A DNA stretch of 39,651 nucleotides from a virus. The first letter of the stretch is position 1. Each line of letters starts with the position of its first letter. The notes beneath the pieces are model-generated. The model had not been told where the DNA came from, ran no database searches, and saw only the letters and a program-made list of their open reading frames with translations. Of the stretch, positions 29,404 through 37,029 are shown one piece after another. The DNA lies in IMG/VR virus record IMGVR_UViG_3300030101_000446, positions 1 to 39,651 of that record; one strand, written 5' to 3'. The position numbers and the translations under genes were made by a program.

Positions 29404-29686
29404 AGTTTTGAAACTTCTTCATATCAAACTCTGGTGGTATTACCATTGTATTTTTTTCTGATTTCTTGTCTTTAAAATATCTCCAAGGCGTAAGAAATCT
29501 ATTAAAAAAGTTTGTTATATCTGATACTCCAGCACCTACGTAATAATGATTATCTATACACTCACTAAATCCGTGATGATAACCCCTTCTGTACGATGCT
29601 TCTAAACTTCTAAATTCTTCTTTTTGTTTATCGGTCAATGGTTCTAACATTTCTTTTAGTGTGTATATTTTTACTTTTTCTTTCAT
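29375..29686 (-). CDS. hypothetical early protein
   Basis: A 103-residue protein with a strong GGAGGG site and a TAATG overlap with the HNH gene. It is helical at the start (TLKEMLEPLTDKQKEEFRSL), then has an aromatic/His-rich middle (RRGYHHGFSECIDNHYYVGA). No catalytic motif is clear. It belongs to the accessory early gene group. Confidence 0.65.
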   Translation of the reverse strand: MKEKVKIYTLKEMLEPLTDKQKEEFRSLEASYRRGYHHGFSECIDNHYYVGAGVSDITNFFNRFLTPWRYFKDKKSEKNTMVIPPEFDMKKFQNYEYSDEKDS

Positions 29687-30153
29687 TAATATCGCCCTCC
29701 TTTGGCTAGTTTTTTCATTACGTAAAGACTTAGTTCTTCTGGTAAGTCTCCTATTAGTTGTATTAATAATGTAAAGTCCTTTTCATTAAGTGGTCCTTTA
29801 CGAGTATTACACGTCTTACAGATGAGCTGTAAATTTTTTCTGTTTGATGGTCCACCTTTAGTAAGAGGAATTATATGGTCACAGGCTATGGTTCTAAATG
29901 TAAGCTGTTTATTACAGTATTTACAACCTTTGCCGTAACTAGTATAAAACATAACACGTATATCAGCGGCATCTATGTCGAACTTTACTTCGTATTGTTC
30001 ACTACGCCGTTTGAGAGAACTCTTTAGAGAACTCATCTTTGAGGCTAGTTTCTTATATGCTTTTTGCCAATATGTTTTGTGTATAGGTTCTAGTACTTTC
30101 TTAAATTCTTCCTTATTTGGTGGTCCCAGCGTTATGTCTCTCTGCTGTGCCAT
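29686..30153 (-). CDS. HNH endonuclease
   Basis: A 155-residue protein with a basic helical N-terminal half and a complete HNH domain: CKYC (Cys77, Cys80), DHIIPLTKGG (Asp92, His93), RKNLQ (Asn107) and CKTC (Cys112, Cys115). The two CxxC pairs bind structural zinc and the His/Asn residues the catalytic metal. It cuts DNA. In phages such enzymes act as homing endonucleases, in host DNA breakdown or with packaging; being in the early block and away from terminase favours the first two. It overlaps the upstream gene by 41 bases. Confidence 0.9.
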   Translation of the reverse strand: MAQQRDITLGPPNKEEFKKVLEPIHKTYWQKAYKKLASKMSSLKSSLKRRSEQYEVKFDIDAADIRVMFYTSYGKGCKYCNKQLTFRTIACDHIIPLTKGGPSNRKNLQLICKTCNTRKGPLNEKDFTLLIQLIGDLPEELSLYVMKKLAKGGRY

Positions 30154-30301
30154 ACTTTAACCTTTTGTATTTTGCATTTTGTTCCTTTAGTTCTATAAGT
30201 CTCTTGTGTCCAGCACTACCGACTAATAGTTTGCCTTTGCTAAGTAACTTTTCATAGAACTTTATCATACCAATTACTTGGTGTCTTCCTACAAGCTTCA
30301 T
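30113..30301 (-). CDS. small basic early protein
   Basis: A 62-residue, Lys/Arg-rich protein with an AAGGA site. It overlaps the upstream membrane gene (ATGA) and the HNH gene. Sequence such as IKFYEKLLSKGKLLVGSAGH suggests two helices with a turn. No family is recognised; DNA binding is conceivable from charge. Confidence 0.55.
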   Translation of the reverse strand: MKLVGRHQVIGMIKFYEKLLSKGKLLVGSAGHKRLIELKEQNAKYKRLKYGTAERHNAGTTK

Positions 30302-30459
30302 CTTCTTTTCCTTAATAATCTGTTAAGTTTTTTTTCTATTCTGGCTAGTCTGTAGACTATGCTTATAAAGAATATTAACATAAAGAACACGTAAGCTTCC
30401 CACGCTAATAGGAAAGGTACTGTATTTTCCATCATAGCGTCCCAATAGTGTGTTATCAT
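30298..30459 (-). CDS. small membrane protein
   Basis: A 53-residue protein, MITHYWDAMM..., with one transmembrane helix (about residues 14-36, including WEAYVFFMLIFFISIVY) and a basic C-terminal tail (RLARIEKKLNRLLRKRR). A GGGGG run precedes the ATG, and its stop overlaps the next start (ATGA). The topology suggests an inner-membrane protein with a cytoplasmic basic tail. Confidence 0.6.
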   Translation of the reverse strand: MITHYWDAMMENTVPFLLAWEAYVFFMLIFFISIVYRLARIEKKLNRLLRKRR

Positions 30460-30479
30460 TTCTACCCCCGTAGATTAAA

Positions 30480-30511
30480 AAGGAGAGCCTCGATGCGGTG
30501 AGACTCTCCTT
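30480..30511 (-). terminator. intrinsic terminator ending the replication operon
   Basis: In - strand reading AAGGAGAG pairs with CTCTCCTT (8 base pairs), continued after one mismatch by a 3-base-pair stem, and is followed by a TTTTT run. It lies eight bases downstream of the HTH gene stop. Genes further downstream would need read-through or another promoter. Confidence 0.85.
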
Positions 30512-30518
30512 ATGGTTA

Positions 30519-30734
30519 TTACGCTTGTACTAAAGTGTACTCTGCGTATTTATTTCCTGTATGGGACTTAACACGGTTAGTTTCAATGTTATGTCCGTCC
30601 GTTCGCAATGAATTTATAACAGCCGCTAATCTAAAGCAACCACATCTATTCAATGCCATCATTGGTGTAACTGCTACACCTTGTTCTAATAACTCTAATA
30701 TCACTGTTTTTTGACTTCTTGCGTTACGTGGCAT
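30519..30734 (-). CDS. HTH_39-type DNA-binding protein
   Basis: A 71-residue protein with a strong GGAGG site. Residues 8-52 (QKTVILELLEQG, VTPMMALNRCGCFRLAAVIN, LRTDGHNIET) follow the pattern of the small phage helix-turn-helix domain HTH_39, in which A-L-N-R-x-G-x-x-R-L-A-x-x-I-x-x-L-R-x-x-G-x-x-I is typical, followed by a short beta wing. It is probably a DNA-binding regulator or replication accessory. It is the last gene before the terminator. Confidence 0.75.
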   Translation of the reverse strand: MPRNARSQKTVILELLEQGVAVTPMMALNRCGCFRLAAVINSLRTDGHNIETNRVKSHTGNKYAEYTLVQA

Positions 30735-30898
30735 AGGTTATCCTCCGATTTAATTAAGGTTATGATACCTCCAAACTTCCAAAAACCTACCTGTAATTCT
30801 ACTGAGTCATTTTGAAACGTCAGTGATACTTGAAATAAGTTAATGATAGTTATGCAGATACCGTTTGCTGGAAAGAATATATCTATAATAGGAGTCAC
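30701..30898 (-). CDS. small hypothetical protein, GTG start
   Basis: A 65-residue protein starting at GTG within a GTGA overlap with the Gp157-like gene stop and overlapping the HTH gene by 34 bases. It is beta-rich and hydrophobic (FFPANGICITIINLFQVSLT, VGFWKFGGIITLIK). No motif is recognised and the ribosome-binding site is weak, so the evidence is mainly position. Confidence 0.45.
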   Translation of the reverse strand: MTPIIDIFFPANGICITIINLFQVSLTFQNDSVELQVGFWKFGGIITLIKSEDNLCHVTQEVKKQ

Positions 30899-31425
30899 GA
30901 GCGTTTAACCCTTTTTACTTTTTCTATAAAGAATCCGGGTATATCAACACCTTGTGTGAGGTCTTTTCTAGCTTTCTTCTTGTCAATAGATTCTGTCATC
31001 TTAACCACTTTGTAATCATCTGGTATTCTATGTTCGTCTATAACTGCTACAGGACCAAAAGTCTCGTACAGTTTGTACCTAGCAGTGTCAGTCTCGTAGA
31101 CTCCGTTGTCGTCTCCAAGTTCTTCTACTACCATAGGTATCAGAGTTTTGTTAAAGTAGTCCTTTAAACTGTTTGTTGCTCTTCTGCGTGTTTTTAGCCT
31201 TTGTATTTCTTTGGTTAAGGCTTCTACTTCTGCATCTATTAAGTGCATCTTTCTGTCTATGTCAACCATAAAATAATCTATTCCGTCCATCTTTCTACCG
31301 ATGTCTTTCTTAGTTACTTCTAATGCACTAGTAAGAACAAGAGACTCTTCTTCATTAGCGTGTTCTAACTGACACTCTAAATCAATAAAGTCACCAACCA
31401 GTTCTCTAGTTGTTTTCTTTGCCAT
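30895..31425 (-). CDS. Siphovirus Gp157-like protein
   Basis: A 176-residue protein with a GAGGAAG site. The N-terminal half is a long helical coiled coil (KMDGIDYFMVDIDRKMHLID, EVEALTKEIQRLKTRRRATN, SLKDYF), and the C-terminal third is beta-like (YETDTARYKLYETFGPVAVI, IPDDYKVVK) ending with PGFFIEKVKRVKR. This is the layout of the Gp157 family: a coiled coil, then a folded domain with short strands and a conserved P-x-x-Y/W segment. The family is common beside phage recombination genes and has been linked to phage resistance, but its molecular role is unproven. Confidence 0.75.
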   Translation of the reverse strand: MAKKTTRELVGDFIDLECQLEHANEEESLVLTSALEVTKKDIGRKMDGIDYFMVDIDRKMHLIDAEVEALTKEIQRLKTRRRATNSLKDYFNKTLIPMVVEELGDDNGVYETDTARYKLYETFGPVAVIDEHRIPDDYKVVKMTESIDKKKARKDLTQGVDIPGFFIEKVKRVKRS

Positions 31426-31573
31426 ATTCTTCCTCTATAGCTTTTTCGATTATGTATTCTAGTTGCTTACGCATACTACGTTTATACTTTACTGCAAGTT
31501 TCTGTAGCTTTAACTTAGTTTCTTGTGGAATCTCTGTTTTAACTACAGCTCTTTGTCCGAATGGTATAGGCAT
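31406..31573 (-). CDS. ribbon-helix-helix (Arc/CopG-type) regulator
   Basis: A 55-residue protein, MPIPFGQRAVVKTEIPQETK..., with a short strand (VVKTEIP) followed by two helices (ETKLKLQKLAVKYKRSMRK, QLEYIIEKAIEE), the standard RHH layout. It would dimerise and bind DNA through the strand. Its AGGAGGAGG ribosome-binding site is the codons for the last three arginines of the primase-helicase. It overlaps the Gp157-like gene by 20 bases. A likely regulator of the early operon. Confidence 0.7.
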   Translation of the reverse strand: MPIPFGQRAVVKTEIPQETKLKLQKLAVKYKRSMRKQLEYIIEKAIEEEYGKENN

Positions 31574-31575
31574 TG

Positions 31576-33351
31576 TTACCTCCTCCTGAGTCTAAATGAT
31601 GGTGTCCATTCTAATTCTACGTCAAACAAGTCACCGTCACTATTCTTAAACAATGATACTGTCTTGTCTGTAGAGTCTTGCTTACCATTAATACCTATCA
31701 CTTTACGACTTGCGTTTTCTATAGCACCACTGCCTTTACCTGCATAGATATCTAGTATCTGGTTACGGCTGTATTCACGTGCAACCTGACTTATCTGTAT
31801 AATAATAATGTCTAGGTTAACTGCTAAGTTTGATAGAAAGTGTGATATGTATCTGACTTGCTCGTACTCTCCTGTTACACCACGTGGTACTTCTACTAAG
31901 TCTATGTAGTCTACAACAACTAAATTAGGTTGTAGGTCCCGTATAGTCTTTTGTATCATATCTGGTGTAGGTGCAACTGTTTGTAGGTTTAGATGTTCTA
32001 GATACTTGTTGTAAGTATCGCCAACATATTTATAATTAGCTGTAACATCGTCTTTACTCATTCCAGCTACTATCTGTTGATTACGTCTGTGCATATACCA
32101 ACCACTTAATTCTAAAGATAAGAACAATGTCGGTATTTGCCATTCTCTTCGTATTTCGTCATTAGCAAAGTCATAGCCTAAGCATATATTCTGTGCTAGT
32201 GCTGTTTTGTTAGCACCTGTTGGACCGAAGATAGTTACCAATTCGCCGGGATATATATTACAGTCTTTGTTATGTAAACCAAACATTTCAGCCAATGGTA
32301 TCATTTTACCTGTAAAATCTGATTCTAGTCTAGTTTCTAACTCTTGCTGTAAATCTCCTGACGTTTTGATATCAACGAGATAGTCTTTGTTTTTGTAGTA
32401 TACGCATTTTGGGTTACACAAACTTGCTAACAACTCGTCATTACAACCGTATTTGTACCCGTAGTTATATGTAGATTCGACCTTATCTATAACTATTTGT
32501 GGGTTTAGCTGGTTGTTATTCCAATGTAACAAACTTGCTTTAGTAGCATCACTTGGTATACCGTTACGTCTAAAGTGCGAAGCCATACGCAATAAAGCGT
32601 GATTACGTGTACCTTGCATTGGTCCCTTATTAAATAAAGACTGTACGCAATTAACTACGTTACTTGGTTCGTTTACCTTTTGCATAGACCTAACTACTGG
32701 AACTTCATTTACTATTTGCTTTTCGAGATGACCTTCACCCCAGAGTTCACTTACTCCGTGTTCTAATCTTCTGTCTTGTGCTAGTTTAACGATGTTCGTA
32801 TGGTTAGTATATAATTCATCTAATGTCAAAGGTATCTTAAATAAACCTGACTTTACGTTTAGACTGTGTGCTACTCTTATGAGTGCTGTCCTAGTGTAGA
32901 CTGCTGGGTCTGTCTTTATCTCGTTTAACATATTCATCATAGTTGCTTTAACCGTATAAGGTAGGTTTTCATTAGGCTTAAAGCCAAAGCATTCTGCACT
33001 AACATCAATGTGATAACCTGTACCGCTAAAATATATAGCATAGTTACCTTCTTTAATGTTGAGTTCTTTGAATAAGTAGTCAATGATAAACTGTGTATGT
33101 TGTAATGTGTATTCGTCTGTGTTCTGTGCTTTGTCTATGTCAATAGGTACATTATCTATGTATCTCATACCTAGAAAGTTTTTAACTGTACCATTTGCTT
33201 TTATGTGTTTGACAGCGTCTTCGTCATACATATACACGCTACGGTACACGGCTTGTTCTTTGCCTTGTTCGTAGACTATGTCCCACATATCGTCTATAGG
33301 AACGAGAGCCCCTCGTTTAGAGGGACTCCCGATTGCCATTTCAACAAACAT
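31576..33351 (-). CDS. primase-helicase
   Basis: A 591-residue fusion. The N-terminal half has archaeo-eukaryotic primase motifs: NVPIDID (Asp71, Asp73), YFSGTGYHIDV (Ser109 to His114) and R-x-x-H-S-x-N-x-K (Arg159 to Lys167) followed by LFKIPLTLDEL. A linker with Cys residues (near 310-325) follows. The C-terminal half is a DnaB/RecA-like helicase with a Walker A at 376-383 (GPTGANKT), a Walker B-like LVVVDYIDLVEV, and RGVTGEYEQVRYISHFLSNL. It would synthesise primers and unwind DNA at the fork. Oddly, the residue before the Walker Lys is Asn instead of Gly. It follows the SSB-like gene with a one-base overlap. Confidence 0.85.
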   Translation of the reverse strand: MFVEMAIGSPSKRGALVPIDDMWDIVYEQGKEQAVYRSVYMYDEDAVKHIKANGTVKNFLGMRYIDNVPIDIDKAQNTDEYTLQHTQFIIDYLFKELNIKEGNYAIYFSGTGYHIDVSAECFGFKPNENLPYTVKATMMNMLNEIKTDPAVYTRTALIRVAHSLNVKSGLFKIPLTLDELYTNHTNIVKLAQDRRLEHGVSELWGEGHLEKQIVNEVPVVRSMQKVNEPSNVVNCVQSLFNKGPMQGTRNHALLRMASHFRRNGIPSDATKASLLHWNNNQLNPQIVIDKVESTYNYGYKYGCNDELLASLCNPKCVYYKNKDYLVDIKTSGDLQQELETRLESDFTGKMIPLAEMFGLHNKDCNIYPGELVTIFGPTGANKTALAQNICLGYDFANDEIRREWQIPTLFLSLELSGWYMHRRNQQIVAGMSKDDVTANYKYVGDTYNKYLEHLNLQTVAPTPDMIQKTIRDLQPNLVVVDYIDLVEVPRGVTGEYEQVRYISHFLSNLAVNLDIIIIQISQVAREYSRNQILDIYAGKGSGAIENASRKVIGINGKQDSTDKTVSLFKNSDGDLFDVELEWTPSFRLRRR

Positions 33352-33971
33352 TAGAACGGAGCATCGTCCTGTGTCATTTGACCATTATTAGGTGTCACGA
33401 CATTGTTTGTTGCTACCCCATCTTGCACCTCCTTAATAAGGTTCTTAGACTTCATAAAATTTATGTAGCCTTCGAGGTCCTTACGTCCAGCCGGTGTGTT
33501 TGGAACCAGTTTTGGAAACACAGTTGTATAAGTTTTGCTAGGGTCTTTACGACCTTGCTCTTTATACAGATATGCAAGATAACCGTGTTCTGGGTCCAAG
33601 GGGTTGGTACAGAAATTAGTATCTAGGTGATTGACTAAGTCAATGCTATTACTATTTTCATCTACCATATTACCTTGTACATCTGGACCACCTTCAAAGC
33701 CGATGGTGTCAAAAAGCCAATAAAGTCTTTTTAACAATGTACAAGTTTTGATATTACCATTAGGCTCTCTATCAAAAGAACCAGCAAGCCTCATTTCTTG
33801 AGGGTATTGACTGCCTTCTAATGCTAGTTGTGCCACTATGTAAACATCTGCCCAGTCAAACTGGTCAGCTCTGTCTTCGTAGCTGGTAATACCACAGGGT
33901 ACGTATCCAAGGAACTTACTACCGCCATCATTAGCCATAGCAAGGTCCGCAGGTCTAAAACGTCCACTCAT
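33351..33971 (-). CDS. single-stranded DNA-binding protein-like
   Basis: A 206-residue protein ending in an acidic tail (GQMTQDDAPF), the D-D-x-P-F end that SSBs use to recruit partners. The body is beta-rich (FDWADVYIVAQLALEGS, EMRLAGSFDRE, ends of strands near LLKRLYWLFDTIGF), consistent with an OB-fold of the type found beside Sak4 ATPases in phages (DUF669-like). It sits between the Sak4-type ATPase and the primase-helicase, each overlapping by one base. Probably coats ssDNA for recombination and replication. The OB-fold is inferred from pattern, not proven. Confidence 0.65.
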   Translation of the reverse strand: MSGRFRPADLAMANDGGSKFLGYVPCGITSYEDRADQFDWADVYIVAQLALEGSQYPQEMRLAGSFDREPNGNIKTCTLLKRLYWLFDTIGFEGGPDVQGNMVDENSNSIDLVNHLDTNFCTNPLDPEHGYLAYLYKEQGRKDPSKTYTTVFPKLVPNTPAGRKDLEGYINFMKSKNLIKEVQDGVATNNVVTPNNGQMTQDDAPF

Positions 33972-34828
33972 TATTCCTCCTTATACTTTAGGATTTCGTT
34001 AGATATAGCACTATACTCTAATGGGAGTATTTTTTGAGCAAGAGGTTTTAGTCGTGAACCGACAACTCTCTCGTCATACGCCTCAAAGGATATATAGTAC
34101 TTACCATCATCTTTATTGGCTGTAGTGTAACCAATAACGTCTGCTTTCGCCGCTAATGAGTAACCCAGTCCTCGTGGTAGTTCTGGTGCTAGTTGTACTT
34201 TACCATCTTGCATCTGTGACGTCTTACTGTGACTCACTAACACTAGATTACCACCTTTCTTTTTAATTAGGTCTTGGAACCTCTTGATGACATCTAGATT
34301 TTTACGTCTAGCTTTGCCCCAATCGGCACCCCATTGACCTTCACCCATAGCTGTAATACCTAGTTCGTGTATAACAGTAGATTCTATCCACTCGTTAACT
34401 TGACCTATGGTATCTATAACTACGGTGTCATACGGAAGTTCGTCCCAGTCTTTCGCCAACCAGTTATATACCTCTATCATAGAGTAAACTGGCATAGGCG
34501 TACCTTTGTCTTTGCCAGAACGATAACTAAAACCACGCTCTTCAGGTGGTATGTTCTCATTCTGAGCCATTCCGTTTTTTGTTACTTGTTTGCCATCGTG
34601 TAATACGGGGCGTATAGGTGCATTAAGACTCGTAACTGTGACTGTGTTTGCATCGTTAACAAAGTCGGAGCCTAAGTCAGTATCAAGGATTATAACACCC
34701 TCAGTACCTTTAGGACTCCAACTAGCACACGCAGTCGTCTTACCTGTTTTAGGTTGACCTATAATTAGGTATGTCAGACCTCCCGGCATTGCTGTCCAGT
34801 CGGTTGACACTTTTCTTACTTGTATCAA
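33971..34828 (-). CDS. Sak4-type RecA-like ATPase, TTG start
   Basis: A 285-residue protein. The Walker A is IIGQPKTGKTTAC (Gly24 to Thr32, Lys30), with a later DTDLGSDFV segment and Walker B YDTVVIDT (Asp139). VLVSHSKTSQM is a sensor-like strand. This set, with its size, matches phage nucleotide-binding/Sak4 single-strand annealing ATPases, which promote recombination with an SSB. Translation starts at TTG with AGGAGG seven bases upstream. The first 80 bases overlap the E1-like gene, linking the ubiquitin-like genes to recombination genes. Confidence 0.8.
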   Translation of the reverse strand: MIQVRKVSTDWTAMPGGLTYLIIGQPKTGKTTACASWSPKGTEGVIILDTDLGSDFVNDANTVTVTSLNAPIRPVLHDGKQVTKNGMAQNENIPPEERGFSYRSGKDKGTPMPVYSMIEVYNWLAKDWDELPYDTVVIDTIGQVNEWIESTVIHELGITAMGEGQWGADWGKARRKNLDVIKRFQDLIKKKGGNLVLVSHSKTSQMQDGKVQLAPELPRGLGYSLAAKADVIGYTTANKDDGKYYISFEAYDERVVGSRLKPLAQKILPLEYSAISNEILKYKEE

Positions 34829-35513
34829 CTGATACCTCCTGTATTTTTGGAGTTATTAATGTCCCAAATTCGACCATATTTGGGTTCAGGCTGGTCCAAA
34901 TATAGTCATAATATGCTAAATTAGCAACAATATTGTATATTTGAGCTAAACCAAGGGACACAATATGGTTAGTAGCAAAGACAGTATGTTTCATACTGCA
35001 CGGTGCTGGTGGTATAGTATGCGTGGGTACCCAAGTTCTAAGGTAATTATCATTACCTACAGTGCACGTAACCAATTCGACACTTGTAGCACCCATACGC
35101 ATATCTATAAAGAAATGTGGGTTGGCTTGTTGTGACCACTTATTATATACCATTCGTCTCGACTCCATATCATCTGTGCATACAACCATTTTAGGCGTGA
35201 CTTTATCATCGGGTGTAAAGTTGTCTTTTGGTACAAACTCCTGCCAGTCTTCGCTGTAACGCTGAAACAGTCCTTGTGCGGAGTCCTTTTTAGCATTACC
35301 AGTTTCGTCTAGTGGGTAGCAAGTGGTACTAAGGTTATGGTCTTCTATGACATCACTGTCATAACCTATAACTTTGTGCCAACCCATCATAGCTAGTCCT
35401 TGTATTAAGAACGAACCTATGCCACCTAGACCTATTACACTAATAGTGCTAAGTGACTCTAACGGGATAAGGTCCTTATTGCGTAAGAACCTAGTTTTTA
35501 TTTTAGTTGCCAT
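34749..35513 (-). CDS. E1/ThiF-like adenylating enzyme
   Basis: A 254-residue protein of the E1/MoeB/ThiF superfamily. ISVIGLGGIGSFL (Gly28 to Gly33) is the ATP-binding loop; YDSDVIEDHNL (Asp52, Asp54, Asn60) is the D-x-D...N-L motif; Lys75 and CTDD (Asp114) follow as expected; FFIDMRMG (Asp137) sits on a later strand. APCSMKHTVFATN (Cys172) is the best candidate for the acceptor cysteine. No paired CxxC zinc site is present, and the length is close to MoeB. It would adenylate the C-terminus of a ubiquitin-like protein and pass it to Cys172 or to an E2. Overlaps neighbours by 16 and 80 bases. Confidence 0.85.
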   Translation of the reverse strand: MATKIKTRFLRNKDLIPLESLSTISVIGLGGIGSFLIQGLAMMGWHKVIGYDSDVIEDHNLSTTCYPLDETGNAKKDSAQGLFQRYSEDWQEFVPKDNFTPDDKVTPKMVVCTDDMESRRMVYNKWSQQANPHFFIDMRMGATSVELVTCTVGNDNYLRTWVPTHTIPPAPCSMKHTVFATNHIVSLGLAQIYNIVANLAYYDYIWTSLNPNMVEFGTLITPKIQEVSVDTSKKSVNRLDSNAGRSDIPNYRST

Positions 35514-35935
35514 TCTATAAAATCCTTTAACATTGCGTGTGCCGCTTCTTCTGAGCCAAACATAGCAACGTCTTTTATGCGTGTAGATTCTTGATAAATC
35601 TTATTACGCTGGTTAACGATTTCTGAATTTTCTTTAGCTATTTTAGTAGTCATTTCGTGTTTAAACTCTGAAAACCCTATTAGCATTGGTTCTACTGGCA
35701 AACTTCCTAAACTACTGCTACCCCATCGTATGTCTTCACCGTCATTAATTGTTATATCAATAGCTTCGTGTATTTTTGACATATCTGCTGGATACAGCAC
35801 TTTACCATTTGCAAGACCCATTGCGGCAATAGCTTTATTACTCATTGCTTCGACATCTTTGAGTTCACTTACTTTTTGATTAGTAATCTCATCAATGCGT
35901 TTACAAAAGTATTTCTTTTGTGGTACTGTCATCAT
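35498..35935 (-). CDS. unknown protein in ubiquitin-like module
   Basis: A 145-residue protein between the JAB protease and the E1, overlapping the latter by 16 bases. It is helix-rich, with a charged N-terminus (KKYFCKRIDEITNQKVSELK), a less regular middle (ITINDGEDIRWGSSSLGSLP) and a coiled-coil-like region (FKHEMTTKIAKENSEIVNQR) ending in a helix with MLKDFIEWQLK. No catalytic motif is visible. Its place suggests an adaptor, target or E1/E2 partner. The ATG at 35935 has AAGGAGA upstream; ATG 35932 is an alternative. Confidence 0.65.
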   Translation of the reverse strand: MMTVPQKKYFCKRIDEITNQKVSELKDVEAMSNKAIAAMGLANGKVLYPADMSKIHEAIDITINDGEDIRWGSSSLGSLPVEPMLIGFSEFKHEMTTKIAKENSEIVNQRNKIYQESTRIKDVAMFGSEEAAHAMLKDFIEWQLK

Positions 35936-35969
35936 AAACAGTTCTCCTTATGTTGTTGTTGAAATGAAT

Positions 35970-36017
35970 GGGGACTACCATTGCTGTGTTGGTAGTTGTG
36001 GAAAGGATGATAGCCCC
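35970..36017 (-). other. hairpin upstream of the unknown module gene
   Basis: A hairpin with a 7-base-pair stem, ACTACCA (35974-35980) with TGGTAGT (35990-35996), is enclosed by GGGG (35970-35973) pairing with CCCC near 36014-36017. It lies between element C and the start codon at 35935. It has no T-run, so it does not look like a terminator. Confidence 0.35.
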
Positions 36018-36030
36018 CTGAGAAAAGAAC

Positions 36031-36107
36031 GGGCACGGCGTTGGTGTTAATTCACTGTATAACTCGGTACCGGGTTGGCTTAAACCAGAGTCAGAGCAAC
36101 CGTGCCC
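36031..36107. ncRNA. candidate structured element C
   Basis: A 77-base element closed by a perfect 8-base-pair GC-rich stem (GGGCACGG with CCGTGCCC). Inside are GTG-TTAATT-CAC, AACTCG-GTAC-CGGGTT (one G-U on the + strand) and GGTT-GGCTTA-AACC. The length suggested a tRNA, but there is no T-arm, D-arm or anticodon loop of the right size. It shares the 11-mer CAGAGCAACCG (36092-36102) with element B. The gap from 35936 to 36141 holds no gene. Confidence 0.4.
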
Positions 36108-36141
36108 TATAAAACAAAGTTAATACTTATTAATATAAATA

Positions 36142-37029
36142 TCAATAGTATTTGACTCCGTTCCCTCGTCCATCCATATAATCGTAAGGATTAATATTTG
36201 GACATTCTTTATTTACTTCCTCTATGAACTCGTGATATGTGACCATTCCGTCCATAAACTTCTGAGATATTTCTTCCATTTTTTGTAGTTCCTGCTCAGG
36301 TATCTCAGTTTCTTGGTCCCAAGCAGATGACGTCTTTTTTTCTACGGGTTCCTTTGGTGTGGGGTCTGGTATATCATCCCAGTAACCTCCGTATCCGTAA
36401 CCACCGTGACTGTAGCCACGTGTATTAACCAATGATAGTTGGTTATGGTTGTTGATGTACGTCATCTTTGGTTCTTTATCTTTAGCTTTCTTAATTGCAG
36501 TAGCTTCTGCAACCCATTCTTTAGGCACACTTATCTTAGGCATTATTACTTTTACTTCGCCGTCAATTAGGTTATTATAACCATATCTGTCTGAATATGT
36601 AAAACAACACGCATAAGGGTCCTTCTCGGAAGCAACAACAGTACTGAAAAAGAAACCATCGTTGGTTGCTTGTTCTCTGGCTGTGTCTTTATCTGTTCCA
36701 CTGAGGAATGCACCCATAGTGTGATGTGAATGTATCAAACCTAGATAACACGTTTTAAGGTCTGGCATAGTTTTGTAAAGCTTAGGTAATAGTTTACCTA
36801 GCTTCTCGCCGTCAATTTCGGTTTCTGTACCGTGACCTAAATGTATTGGTTTGAAATATGCTAGTTCTACTTTCTTAGGAAAGCCGTTCTTTTCAGTTTC
36901 TAATATCTTGTACCACGCTGGACCTGACCATTCTGTGTCCTTAAAACGCTTCAAGAGATAACTGACTTTGTTGTGCATCATTTCCGAAACCATTATCTGA
37001 AATGACGGGTTTGTACTTTTCTTTGCCAT
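36142..37029 (-). CDS. JAMM/JAB metalloprotease (deconjugase-like)
   Basis: A 295-residue protein. Residues 100-113 (HSHHTMGAFLSGTD) give a perfect H-x-H-x7-S-x-x-D JAMM signature (His100, His102, Ser110, Asp113), with Glu33 in TEWSGPAW as the upstream catalytic Glu. This family cleaves ubiquitin-like proteins from targets or trims their C-termini using zinc. After the domain come a Gly/Tyr/His-rich linker (SHGGYGYGGYWDD) and a charged helical C-terminus. The ATG at 37029 has AGGA eight bases upstream and lies 89 bases inside the E2-like gene, so the two are translated together. Confidence 0.9.
   Translation of the reverse strand: MAKKSTNPSFQIMVSEMMHNKVSYLLKRFKDTEWSGPAWYKILETEKNGFPKKVELAYFKPIHLGHGTETEIDGEKLGKLLPKLYKTMPDLKTCYLGLIHSHHTMGAFLSGTDKDTAREQATNDGFFFSTVVASEKDPYACCFTYSDRYGYNNLIDGEVKVIMPKISVPKEWVAEATAIKKAKDKEPKMTYINNHNQLSLVNTRGYSHGGYGYGGYWDDIPDPTPKEPVEKKTSSAWDQETEIPEQELQKMEEISQKFMDGMVTYHEFIEEVNKECPNINPYDYMDGRGNGVKYY

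Noticed and set aside
36031-36107. tRNA gene
   Set aside because: The closing stem and length fit, but there is no T-arm, no seven-base anticodon loop and no D-arm on either strand.
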